Shown: piece by piece, positions 33,276 to 42,287 of the stretch
How positions within the stretch are numbered: position 1 is the stretch's first letter
How the letters are laid out: every line of letters starts with the position of its first letter
Origin: Harringtonia aguacate
Taxonomy: Eukaryota > Ascomycota > Sordariomycetes > Ophiostomatales > Ophiostomataceae
DNA: 64,000 nt
Direction of reading: 5' to 3'
Assembly: GCA_014183095.1 (NCBI GenBank)
Contig: JACCPH010000004.1
Span: 1-64,000 of the forward strand
Made by a program: the position numbers and the translations under genes
Notes under the pieces: generated by a model
Seen by the model: only the letters and a program-made list of their open reading frames with translations
Told to the model about the DNA's origin: nothing
Databases searched by the model: none

Positions 33276-33697
33276 CACGCTCTGCCATTGGAAGGCAAAT
33301 GCATCGAGAGGGAGATTGGCGAGCGTGGCAGCGTCGCGCGGACGAATCTGTAGCATGGCCAGCATATCTCTCTGATACTCTCTGATATCTGGGAGGAATC
33401 TCGGGATGGCGGAACGGAAAAGGAAACCCTGCGAGAAATGCAGAAGCCGAGACTTGCAGCCGACTTCTCCCTATCCTTCCCCCCCCCCCCCCCCATCCCC
33501 GTCCGCTTGTTGCTGGTTTTAGTCTGTCGAGGAGACAAGCTCAGCTGTCTGGTGCATTACTTCCCGTATTGGGTCGAAATGCCGCGGCGGCATAGTATAA
33601 AGTGATCCCTGGTAGACGTCTGTGCTAAAGACTTGGCGTATACGCAGGCGTTTAATTGTGCTTACTTGTTTGGCTGTTGCCATCTGTGTTGTCCTAT

Positions 33698-33759
33698 TGT
33701 CTATTGTCTACGTCTACATCTACGCCTACGTCTACGTCTACGTCTACGTCTACGTCTAC
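33698..33759. repeat. Hexanucleotide array (gtctac)n
   Basis: About ten copies of a 6-bp unit (gtctac/gcctac/atctac), the last ending five bases before the P450 start codon at 33765, so it forms the immediate 5' leader. Confidence 0.9.
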
Positions 33760-33764
33760 CTGCC

Positions 33765-35573
33765 ATGGCCATCTCCTCCCTCCTCGGCAAGGTGAGCCAG
33801 CTGCAGCTGAGCGAGCTGGACCCGCGGGCCATTGCCGCTGTGGCCAAGGCATCCCGCCAGCCGTCGACGCTCATCTTTGCGGCGGCGGCGGCCGTGCTGG
33901 TGCTGCTGTACAAGTTTGTGGTCTACCCGGCCTTCCTGTCGCCCATGGCCAAGATCCCGGCGGCCAACCCCTTTTGCCACATCACGCCGCTCTGGATCTA
34001 CTGGATCCGCTACTCGGACCAGGAGAACAACACGATCCACCGGCTGCACGAGAAGCTGGGCCCGATTGTGCGAACGGCGCCCAACGAGCTGAGCGTCAAC
34101 TGCTACGAGGACGGGCTCAAGACCATCTACACGGGGGGGTTCCACAAGACGGACTACTACCACAACCGGTTTATCAACTACGGGTGAGTTGTGTCTCTGT
34201 CTGTACAAGATGGAGGCAGGCTGTGGCTGACTGACAGCGTCGACCCCATGTTCGCTCTGTCCGGCAAGGCGCACGCGGAGCGCAAGCGCATGCTGTCCAA
34301 CGTGTACGCCAAGTCGTACATCCTGGCGAGCCCGACGGCGGTGGCGACGACGCGGGCGGTGCTGTTTGACCGGCTGCTGCCGATTGTGGAGGCGAGCGCG
34401 ACGTCGCAGCGGCCGCTGGAGGTGCTGCAGATCCTGGCGGGCTACTCGATGGACAGCTTCACGTGCTACCAGTTTGGGCTCAAGATTGGCAGCAACTTCT
34501 TGCAGAACGAGGCCGAGCGCAAGTGGTACCTGCACGTCTTTTATGTGCGGCGGCCGTGGATGTTCTGGACGACGGAGCTGCCCGTCTTCACGGAGCGCAT
34601 GCAGCGGCTGGGCATCCGCCTCGTGCCCAAGTGGGTGGAGAAGACGACGTACGACCTCGAGGACTGGCAGATGGCCCTGTGCGACCGCGCCGAGAAGCTG
34701 CTCGCCGATGCCGAGGCCACCACCGGCGGCACCGCCAGCATCCCGGCCGGCGACTTCCCCGTCGTCTACGCCCAGGAGCGCGCCGCCTTCCAGAAGCGCG
34801 ACGCCGCCCACGACACCAGCGCCGACAGCCCCTCGGTCCCCGCCACGCCCCAGGCCTATCCGCGCCGCCTCGAGATCGCCAGCGACATGTACGACCACAA
34901 CGCCGCCGCCCACGAGACCAGCGGCGACACCCTGACCTATTTGTTCTACGAGCTCTCGCGCCGCCCCGAGCTGCAGGACCGCCTGCGCCACGAGCTGCGC
35001 ACCCAGTTGTCGCTCCCATTGCTCTATCCTCCGCCTTCCGGCTACACCATGCCCGCCCCCCGCGACGTCGACCAGCTGCCCCTGCTCGATGCCGTCCTCC
35101 AGGAGACCCTGCGCCTCTGGGTCGCCGTCCCCGGCGGCCAGCCCCGCCAGACCCCCGCGCCCTCCTGCTCCCTCGCCGGCTACGACAACATCCCCCCCGG
35201 CGTCCGCGTCCAGTCCCAGGGCTTCACCATGCACAAGAACGCCGACGTCTTCCCCGATCCCGACGCCTGGCGGCCCGAGCGCTGGCTCGACGCCAACCCC
35301 GACCAGCTCGCCCTCATGCGCCGCTGGTTCTGGGCCTGGGGCAGCGGCGGCGCCATGTGCATCGGCAGCAACATTGCCGTGCACTGTGAGTAACCCCTTA
35401 ACTCTTGTTGCTGTTCTTCTGCTAACTGTCCAGCCATGAAGCATGCCGTCGCCGGCGTCTACACAAACTACCGCACCTACATCAGCGACATGTCCGACAT
35501 GTCGCTGGCCGAGGGCTTCACGGCCGGGCCCAAGGGCGGCCGGCTGGAGCTGCGGTTCGTGCGCGTGGAATAG
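33765..35573 (+). CDS. Cytochrome P450 monooxygenase
   Basis: Three exons, join(33765..34183,34238..35385,35434..35573), 568 aa. One N-terminal membrane anchor (about residues 38-58) indicates an ER enzyme. The ETLRL stretch supplies the ExxR motif of the K-helix, WRPERWL is the PERF-like motif, and the heme-ligand loop is WGSGGAMCIG with Cys about 514. The usual Phe of FxxGxxxCxG is Trp here. The I-helix region (AAHETSGDTLTYLFYEL) departs from the common A/G-G-x-D/E-T-T form. It is a microsomal class II P450 needing NADPH-P450 reductase. Substrate unknown; it resembles the broad fungal group of E-class P450s used for secondary metabolism or detoxification. Neighbours are an aldehyde dehydrogenase, a permease and an esterase, which would fit xenobiotic or metabolite breakdown. 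Confidence 0.92.
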
Positions 35574-36016
35574 GCGGAATAGGTGGTGAAAATGGGTTGG
35601 CAAGACTGAGTTGGATGGCTTCCAAGACTGTAAAGGCATTTCAACCTATTTTAGCAGCCCAATATGAAAGACAACTCTTGTTATTTGGAATTTCCTAGCA
35701 CAAGCACGTCTATGTTGCTCTCATGGTGTCACAGCTGTCATCTAGGATGTCCATTTTAGGATATTGCTGTTGGAGGCTATTTTGTCTTGGAGGGGCCTTC
35801 GGCCGCTGAGACACACGCAGCAATAAAGGGCCCTTTCGCCCTTATGGGCCGTGAGATCATCACGGTTGTTCACGAAGCGGCATCCGAGCCGGTGGCAAAT
35901 CGCTTTCCAGGGGATGAGCACGGGTTCTGTAGCCACCCGGTTACCGATCATGGAGGCAACCGTACGCAGAGTCCCTTGCAAAATGACATCGTCCCCGTCC
36001 GTGCTGTTCAGAACGG
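35574..36016. other. Region between the P450 and the caspase-like pseudogene
   Basis: A 159-codon frame on the minus strand (35742-36218) overlaps this region, but upstream it coincides with a wrong frame of the pseudogene, so I treat it as non-coding or as further decayed 3' sequence of that gene. Confidence 0.4.
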
Positions 36017-37221
36017 TCATATCTGTTTCGGTCCACGGGAAGAAGTGCTCGCTGTCTCTGGAGAAGTAGTGCTCGGCGGCTGTAAACAGCTGAGCCCTGG
36101 GTTCTTCCATACCCGAGAAGTTGGGGACCCAGTGTATGAATACACAGGTAGTTTCTCCCACCGTTCTCGAAAAAACGGCAATGGTATTCCAGTTCGACCC
36201 ACCCAGGAAAATTCTCAAGCGTCATCTTGTGCAGAAAAAGAAAAGTCCAGTCGTACAGAAAAGCTGATACATGCGAGTTTCGCAGACTTCCCAGATCGAA
36301 CGACAAAATTCGTTGTACGTGCCCGTCTGCAACTCGCTCGGTTCTTCGGGCTGTAGGCTGTCTGGCGTAGGCCGCCAAGCCCTTTCTTTGGCATCTAGCA
36401 GCGGTATAGTCTTTGCAGTCAGTGTCTCAATAACCGAACTGACAAACATACATCCACAACATCGTCTAATGATCTCATACTTGGGCCAAGACACCTACAA
36501 CTGCTTGTCCTCATCACTTTCAGCTGGTCCGGCCGCCGTCAATGTGGTGAGATTCAAATCGGGATTCACGGTCCACCCTCCTGAATAACATGCCGTCGTA
36601 ATAAGAGTGACACGGGTGTTAAAGCCCGTAGCCTCTTTAAGGCGAACGGCAGTCAAACCAGACGAGCGACTAGCACAGTCAAGGAGGAGACCACTGCTTT
36701 CCGTTCCGTGGCAAAATACCAGCAGGAGCACATTTGCGTCCTCTCTTGCAGCTCGGTTGGATGCGTCCCTGGCTTCTTGGAGGAACTGGTCGGTAATTTG
36801 AGTGTTTCTAACCACTTTGACCGGCGAGAGCTCATTTTGGTCGATCAGTTCGTGGCTCAGGACAATTTTCCCATCTTCATAGGGGTTTCCATGCATCAGG
36901 GAGCCATATTTTTCGATAATCATTCTCGGCTCCTAGAGTTATTAGCAAACGCCATCGTAGCAAAGGGAAGGAGCTGTCACGTACTGTCGCCGTGAGCCAA
37001 ACCTGGCGTGCGCCTGTGCCTCTAAGCAAGTAATTAAAGGCATAGAAATCGGACAAGAACCATCCATCTTCTCGTGGGTTTGCCTTGATAATGTTTGGAG
37101 ATGCTATGGCAATAAGATATGTATTGTCAAACACAACTGGCGGAGTTTGAGTAACAAACGCGGGTGGCCCTGGATATTGACTGCGGACGTGTCCGCCACG
37201 GGTAAGCGGATTGCGAGACAT
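36017..37221 (-). pseudogene. Decayed fungal caspase-like (clan CD) peptidase gene
   Basis: Exon 1 (36985-37221, starts MSRNPLTRGGHVRS) splices by a GTACGT...CTCTAG intron to exon 2 at 36932. Exon 2 encodes VLLLVFCHGTESSG (catalytic His region) and VTLITTACYSGGW (catalytic Cys region), the His/Cys dyad of clan CD peptidases. The frame is then broken by TAG at 36495-36497, continues in phase (VSWPKYEIIRRCCG...), shifts frame at a T-rich tract near 36230-36245, resumes as SAQDDA, meets TGA at 36215-36217 where a Trp codon is likely ancestral, and continues as EFSWVGRTGIPLPFF. So there are at least two nonsense changes and one frameshift. Such proteins are expanded in Sordariomycetes, with unclear roles. 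Confidence 0.7.
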
Positions 37222-37987
37222 GACAGAAGTTATGAGAGCAGAATGGAAAAGCCAAGATCGAAAAAGGAAAAATGAAAAGAGACAGGAAAAGGTAAGTAAA
37301 TAAAAATAGAAGAGATGGAAGAAAAGAATATGAAGAGAAGAGGAAAAGGTTGGCAGATAAAGTAGAAAAGATCGAAGAAAGGGATATGGAGAGAAAGAGA
37401 AAGGCGGGTAAATAAGAGGATAGAAATGTGGTAATGTTCAAGTGAACCCGAATTTGATAAATATTTTCACAGAACACTGGAAAGGGCAAAAACCACAAAG
37501 GAAGTTAAGTGAATGAATTGCTGTGCCTATTCACTGTATCGTGTACATTTATTAGACGACAGTGAAAATAAAACGATCATCTTACTAATACAAGCCGATC
37601 CCTTTCTCTTTGAACAGACATGGACAAAAATAAGGGTTTTTTCTCTTTTTCCCTTCCACATAATGGCGAATGGCAGAGAAAGAATGTCCAAAATTGTCTT
37701 TTACAATAGCAACTTAACAGACGAACCTGGTCACTTCAAATTTCCGAATGTGTATGCAAGCCTGCGCATACCTCTGTGCTGCTTGGGTTTGCCTCTCTTC
37801 TCTTGTTTTCGACATACTTGGATATTTGAATCAAGCCGACCCCATCACAAAAATCTAACCTTTACAGGCGACTCTGCGAATTTCAGTGCTTCCAGTCAAA
37901 CATTGCCACCTTGGTTGCAACGAAGTTAAGGTCAAGCTTTCGGTAGGGCTAGTCTATTATGTAATCAACCCCAGAAAATAGGAAAAT
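37222..37987. other. AT- and purine-rich intergenic region
   Basis: About 0.77 kb. 37250-37420 is an almost pure purine strand (repeated gaaaag/gaga words), likely the leader of the caspase-like gene. No gene supported. Confidence 0.45.
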
Positions 37988-38300
37988 TGTTGGTACACTA
38001 GCCATAACGAAGAAGGGGACTCTGGGGAGGCTCTAATGAGGCTCCTCGCTGACCAATCAGGGACCTCACCGGGTACCCACCGGGTCCTGGCTGGGTGCAT
38101 AGATATGGCCTCACCAGTCCCCGTCCCCCCTATTCAACTTAGATTAGAACAACAAAGAAGCATCACCAACAGACCATTGTACCCCCGTAGGACACTCACT
38201 TACGGACGTACAGGGTCACCGGTGACTTCGCCAGCTACCTGAATCGATTCATCAACAAAATCCTTAATGCATTAAGATTCACCGGAATGGTGAACCGACA
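37988..38300 (+). mobile_element. Solo LTR (copy 4) with 5-bp target duplication AAAAT
   Basis: 313 bp, TGTTGG...CCGACA, flanked by AAAAT at 37983-37987 and 38301-38305. It is identical to 29-341 in reverse orientation except for one base. A single LTR with perfect target duplication shows that a complete retrotransposon inserted here and its internal region was lost by LTR-LTR recombination. The open frame at 38036-38242 within it is not a gene. Confidence 0.93.
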
Positions 38301-38562
38301 AAAATGCTTGTTTGTTTGCCGTCTCAAGAAAGGAAAGAGATTGTCGTTTTTGTTGTCAAACCCGTGATTCTGTTATCTTTTCACTCAGTAAAGTTTGATC
38401 CTTCGTCAGCAGCCGATGGAAATCGGTCCGTTGCCGCTACCCCGCAACATCGTCATAACATGTCTGCCTAGATTACACTTTTAAGCAGCGCCGGAAGTGC
38501 AGGTAATAAGCACCAAATAGACAACAGAAACCAACCCTAGTAAAAACAAGCAGTTTTACAGC

Positions 38563-38987
38563 ATGGCAGGAAAAACAGACGAAAATGGCTTCTTGATTGA
38601 ATTCCCTCCCATCCCAGAGGACGAATTCTGCGTCTATGGAACGGTAAGACAATGTCACTAGCTTGTGCCTAGACATTGTCTACGACTGACATGCATTTTC
38701 AGGTGTACGCCGAACCCGCTCACGCCGACGACCTAGAGGCCGTCTACGCAGAGACGACCCGACACGTTGCCTTTGAGCAAGGCATTGTGTATTACTGTCT
38801 TTCTCGTGACGAGAACGATCCGACCGAATTCCATTTCTTCGAGCGCTATGCGGGGAAAAAAGCGTTTGAAGAACACAACGGCCAGGCCATCATTAAGAAG
38901 ATCTGGGATGAAAAATGGATTCGGGGGGTCAAGGCGTCGTTTGCCAAAGCCATTGCACCGGCGCCGCTTCCAAATCGACTGAAGTGA
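38563..38987 (+). CDS. Small ABM-fold (dimeric alpha-beta barrel) protein, putative monooxygenase/quinol-type
   Basis: Two exons, join(38563..38643,38703..38987), 121 aa; intron GTAAGA...TTTCAG joins GT to VYAEPAHADD. The core has the ABM pattern: strand VYGTVYAEP, helix ADDLEAVYAETTRHVAFEQG, strand IVYYCLSRDENDPTEFHFFERYA, helix KKAFEEHNGQAIIKKI. Proteins of this fold act as cofactor-free monooxygenases, quinol oxidases or heme-degrading enzymes, usually as dimers. No signal peptide; cytosolic. The exact reaction is unknown. Confidence 0.82.
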
Positions 38988-39119
38988 ATAGTTTCTGTTG
39001 GACGTAGACTATGTTTGGATAGAGCCTAGAGGTACTCATACAGCCAATTACTAGATGAGATATCTGACGCCCTGTTTGATTCCATAGGTCAGGTGTACTC
39101 GCAAAGATAACCCAGACCC

Positions 39120-40520
39120 CTAGTTTGAATACACACACTTCTCCGTGTAGTGCCCTTCGTGTCGGCAGTGTAAGCACCACGCCTCCGCGTCCGAGTGCGC
39201 GTACGGACATCGCCGGCTCGGGTGGCGCTGGATCCGCCGGCACGCTTTGGTCTTCCACCGTGCAAAATTCTGCTCGGGATGATCCTGAAACAGGCTGCGC
39301 TCCTCATCCGTGTGCTGAAACCCGCATTCACCGCGCTTTTTGCATCGGATCTGGTGCTCACACCGCTGCTTGTGCCTCAGCGCCGCCTGGTGCATCTTCT
39401 TCGGGTTCGTCCGTGCCACCGTCGTCCATTCGTCGTCATTCATATGTGGGCTGATAGTGTTGCTGCCATAGCTGCTTCCGCTGCTTCCTTCGCTGATACT
39501 ACCGCCGCCACCGACCTTCGAGCCACCCGTAGTCGGCGACTGCGGGCCGCAGCCTTCTTCAGGCTCCGATAGCGGCATGTACATGTTGCTCACTTCCACC
39601 GCAAGTGGCGCTTTTGCAGCATTGATGCGACTGTTGTACTCCGGCCATGACAGCACTCTGTGCTGACCATCAAATAGCTTGCTCAGCCTGACGATCATGT
39701 CCTCCGTATTCATCACCTTGGGGAACTCCACCAGCAGCTCCGTCCCCGTTCGCGACCGTGTCGTGTAGAAGAGCCGCCCCAGTTGCAGCACGTCGTAGCA
39801 GAGACGCATGTCGACCTCGTCAGCGTCGTCGCCGTCCAGGCCGTCCACGTCGCAGACAACTACCGTCTTTCCTGGCTCCACGTAGCGCTGCCGCGTCGAG
39901 CGGAAGTTGGTAAACGTCACATCCGTAAAGATCCACTCCATGAGATTCACCTTGAGCTGGCTGCCATCGACCGACTGCAGTCGGAAGTACTCCTTGGAGA
40001 TGCTTGACCGCCAGCCCCAAACCTCCACGCGGATGCCCTGCTCAAGTGCCTTGCTGATCGGCGGCAGCAGATCGCGGTCGCCTGTGATCGCCACAAATGT
40101 GGTGCAGTCGCGCGTCTGTTGCGGTGCAAACGATAATCTCGCCGCCTGGAAGGCAATGTCCGCGCTCATGGCCGTGTCCACCTCCTTCTCCTTGCCGTTG
40201 GTCGCCCGTGTCGAGATCTTGGGCACAAACTTGAACTTCTCAAATGCTTCCCACACCGAGTCGTTGGGCGGCGGCCGCGAGCCATACAGAAAGGACTGGC
40301 CCTGCTGCCGCTTGTTGAGAATTGTGCGGGTCAGCTTGCCCACGTCAATGCGAAGCCGCGGGTCTCTGTCGCTGTCTGTCAGTTTGGGCATGTGGCTGTT
40401 GCCGGATGCTGCAAACTTCTGGGCCTCGATCCAAATGTTCGAGTCGTCCACGAAAATCATGCAGGTTTCCGTCGGTGCCGCCATCGTGGAGGCCGTCGTG
40501 GAGGTCGTTGTGGAGGCCAT
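39120..40520 (-). CDS. NYN-domain (PIN-like) putative ribonuclease with CCCH and CCHC zinc fingers
   Basis: A single exon, 466 aa from MASTTTSTTAS. NYN/LabA-like PIN domain at residues 18-210: MIFVDDSNIWIEAQ (first acidic residues), TAMSADIAFQAARL, and FVAITGDRDLLPPISKALEQGIRVEVWGW (second acidic cluster). The middle part is variable, with Gly/Ser-rich linkers. The C-terminus has two CCCH-like fingers (CEHQIRCKKRGECGFQH and CRRIQRHPSRRCPYAH) and a CCHC knuckle (CLHCRHEGHYTEKC). This combination predicts a metal-dependent endoribonuclease that binds RNA. The reading frame stays open about 600 bases upstream (to 41117) but that part looks non-coding; MAST follows a poly-pyrimidine leader and directly precedes the domain. 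No family symbol is assigned. Confidence 0.85.
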   Translation of the reverse strand: MASTTTSTTASTMAAPTETCMIFVDDSNIWIEAQKFAASGNSHMPKLTDSDRDPRLRIDVGKLTRTILNKRQQGQSFLYGSRPPPNDSVWEAFEKFKFVPKISTRATNGKEKEVDTAMSADIAFQAARLSFAPQQTRDCTTFVAITGDRDLLPPISKALEQGIRVEVWGWRSSISKEYFRLQSVDGSQLKVNLMEWIFTDVTFTNFRSTRQRYVEPGKTVVVCDVDGLDGDDADEVDMRLCYDVLQLGRLFYTTRSRTGTELLVEFPKVMNTEDMIVRLSKLFDGQHRVLSWPEYNSRINAAKAPLAVEVSNMYMPLSEPEEGCGPQSPTTGGSKVGGGGSISEGSSGSSYGSNTISPHMNDDEWTTVARTNPKKMHQAALRHKQRCEHQIRCKKRGECGFQHTDEERSLFQDHPEQNFARWKTKACRRIQRHPSRRCPYAHSDAEAWCLHCRHEGHYTEKCVYSN

Positions 40521-41408
40521 GTTGGAATGGATATGTAGCAGGCTCGAGAAGAAGCGGAAAGCAACGACTGTGAGGGGAATGAGCTGTTTTTTTCCTGCGT
40601 GATGCGCACGTCTGCTGCTGCCTGATAATACAGTCCAATAATACCTCAGCCAGAACAAAGAAAGTTGCTGTATGGCGGCATCCAGTTGCTTTCCATTGGG
40701 CACTCCATGTGTCAGCTGCATTCTCATTTGCTGGAAGCCACCCTGCAAAAAAAAGGAGCACATTCTTACAGAGGCGATCGAAGCGCACAGTGGGCAGCCA
40801 TGCGGTTGGTAGGGAAGCTGGCCTGGTGAGGAACGGCATGACGACTTTGGGTTGACCATCCTTCGGGTCAGAGATAGGCGCCTTGCATCCGGAAATTTGT
40901 CAGATAGACACGAAGAAGGACGTGTACTGCCCACAAATGGCGGCGGAAGATGGCGTGAGACGGAGGAGGGCATCGGCCAAGCTGGTGGTCCCGACATGTA
41001 TATTATCGAACTTGTTGCAGAACCTTGCGCCCGACTCGTCGTTCTGGCCTGAAGCATGGTTGGTTGGTTGTATTTGACGCCCGAGCCACGCAGCGGTCTC
41101 AGCCTCCCGAAGAGCATGAGGGCGTGCTGCGCGTGTATGTTGTCGTGAACTTGTCTTCAGGTGTCCGTGAGAAGACAATGCCTTGAAGGAACTCAAGTGA
41201 AAAAAAAAAGAGGAAAAGGCTAGTTAAAATTAGAAAAAAGAAGAAGAATGAAATATTTCAAGAAATGAGGCTTACTCTGATGTGAAATTCCGCCCCAACC
41301 GCCCACCCACGACCCCCCTCTCGTTCACATTTCTGCTTTCAGATCGGAACTCCAACAAAAGCTTCGACGGTGGGAGGCCGCTTTGGCAATTGAAGTGCTT
41401 GATAGACG
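40521..41408. other. Leader/intergenic region of the NYN gene
   Basis: About 0.9 kb. It holds an in-frame upward extension of the NYN frame (40521-41117) that lacks domain features and is C/T-rich in gene sense, and an A-rich stretch 41195-41260. No separate gene supported. Confidence 0.4.
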
Positions 41409-41900
41409 TTAAGACAGTTCTGGTTCTTTTCCGATCAACTGGATGAAGGTCGAAAAAGGCCAGTTTACCACTTTGTCCAGTGCAAGCAGAATTCGTCCTA
41501 TTTTAGAACCACGGTGCTCCCTAGTGATGTCATCGTTACCGTAGACCAGGGACACCTCGAACGAGAAGAAAGCAACAACCACAAATCCTTCCAGCCACAA
41601 GATTTCCTCGATCATGGCGCGCAGCTTCTTGTTCTGTGTACAAGGCTGGCCAAACAGCAGCGCGATAACACCAATGGGGATACAGATATAAACGGACAGC
41701 ATGGGTATGTGAATGAGGAGCGCCATCAGGATGCGGAACCAAAGCTTCCCAAGCCACTGGCGTCGAAATAAGAGCACTCGGGAGAAACTCGCGGGGTTTG
41801 TGAAGAAGAAAAAAAGGATAAGAAGGACACAGAAAATCAGGAAGAGGAACCAAAGAGAAGAGCCGCTCCATGTGAGCAGTGTGTCATTCGCTCCTTCCAT
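41409..41900 (-). CDS. Small multi-span membrane protein, unknown function
   Basis: A single exon, 163 aa, starting MEGANDTLLTW. Three strongly hydrophobic segments are visible at about residues 15-36 (WFLFLIFCVLLILFFFF), 54-85 (ILMALLIHIPMLSVYICIPI region) and 98-122 (IEEILWLEGFVVVAFFSF). The tail (about 125-163) is hydrophilic with a DDITREHRG segment. I do not recognise the family; it resembles short fungal hypothetical membrane proteins. It could be lineage-specific. No neighbour gives a functional clue. Confidence 0.55.
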   Translation of the reverse strand: MEGANDTLLTWSGSSLWFLFLIFCVLLILFFFFTNPASFSRVLLFRRQWLGKLWFRILMALLIHIPMLSVYICIPIGVIALLFGQPCTQNKKLRAMIEEILWLEGFVVVAFFSFEVSLVYGNDDITREHRGSKIGRILLALDKVVNWPFSTFIQLIGKEPELS

Positions 41901-42287
41901 TTTGAAAATATGGAAGGTGAGAGATAGTTGCGGTTGCTGTCAGTGTAAACTAGAAAGGAAGGTGCGATGATGCCTGTTGAGGAAAAAGGTGGATGGATTT
42001 GTGTGGAAAAGTTTAAGGGAGGGAGGACATATCTTGAGATGAATAAATTTTTTTCTAGGTCATTTGCCCCGTGTAACTCGGCGGGAAGGGAGGAAAAAAA
42101 GAAGCACCGAAATTTCGATGCGCACACTAAGCAGTCACAGCAGAAGCAGTACGGAAACAGGGGATTTTAAACGAGTCGTCTGTGGCTGTTATCGCACCTT
42201 ACACTCGGCAGTTCTGCAAGGTAAACCCCAAGTCTTGTAACCAAAATCGTGTCATTGAAATATTCATGTGTCCTCTGTATACACTTT
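41901..42287. other. Intergenic region
   Basis: About 0.39 kb with A-rich runs, no gene or repeat recognised. Confidence 0.4.

Larger units (their letters stand above)
32686..33764. promoter_or_regulatory. Divergent promoter, permease / P450
   Basis: 1.08 kb between divergent genes. Contains a C13 homopolymer at about 33481-33494, a purine-rich leader for the permease, the 27-bp shared motif annotated at 33249-33275, and the gtctac hexamer array next to the P450 start. Confidence 0.5.

Noticed and set aside
33756..35639. 627-codon minus-strand frame
   Set aside because: Antisense shadow of the P450 gene, spanning its introns without disturbance and lacking motifs.
35742..36218. 159-codon minus-strand frame as a separate gene
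   Set aside because: Its first part overlaps the pseudogene's real frame (SAQDDA, WVGRTGIPL) in a different phase, so it is most likely a chance open frame.
13713..36497. Reassignment or programmed readthrough of TAG in this organism
   Set aside because: Other genes in the window end properly at TAG (for example the GH5, NUDIX and transporter genes), and the broken genes also carry TGA, TAA or frameshifts.
40521..41117. Upstream extension of the NYN protein by about 200 residues
   Set aside because: In frame but with no domain character and pyrimidine-rich in sense; the MAST start directly before the NYN domain is more likely.
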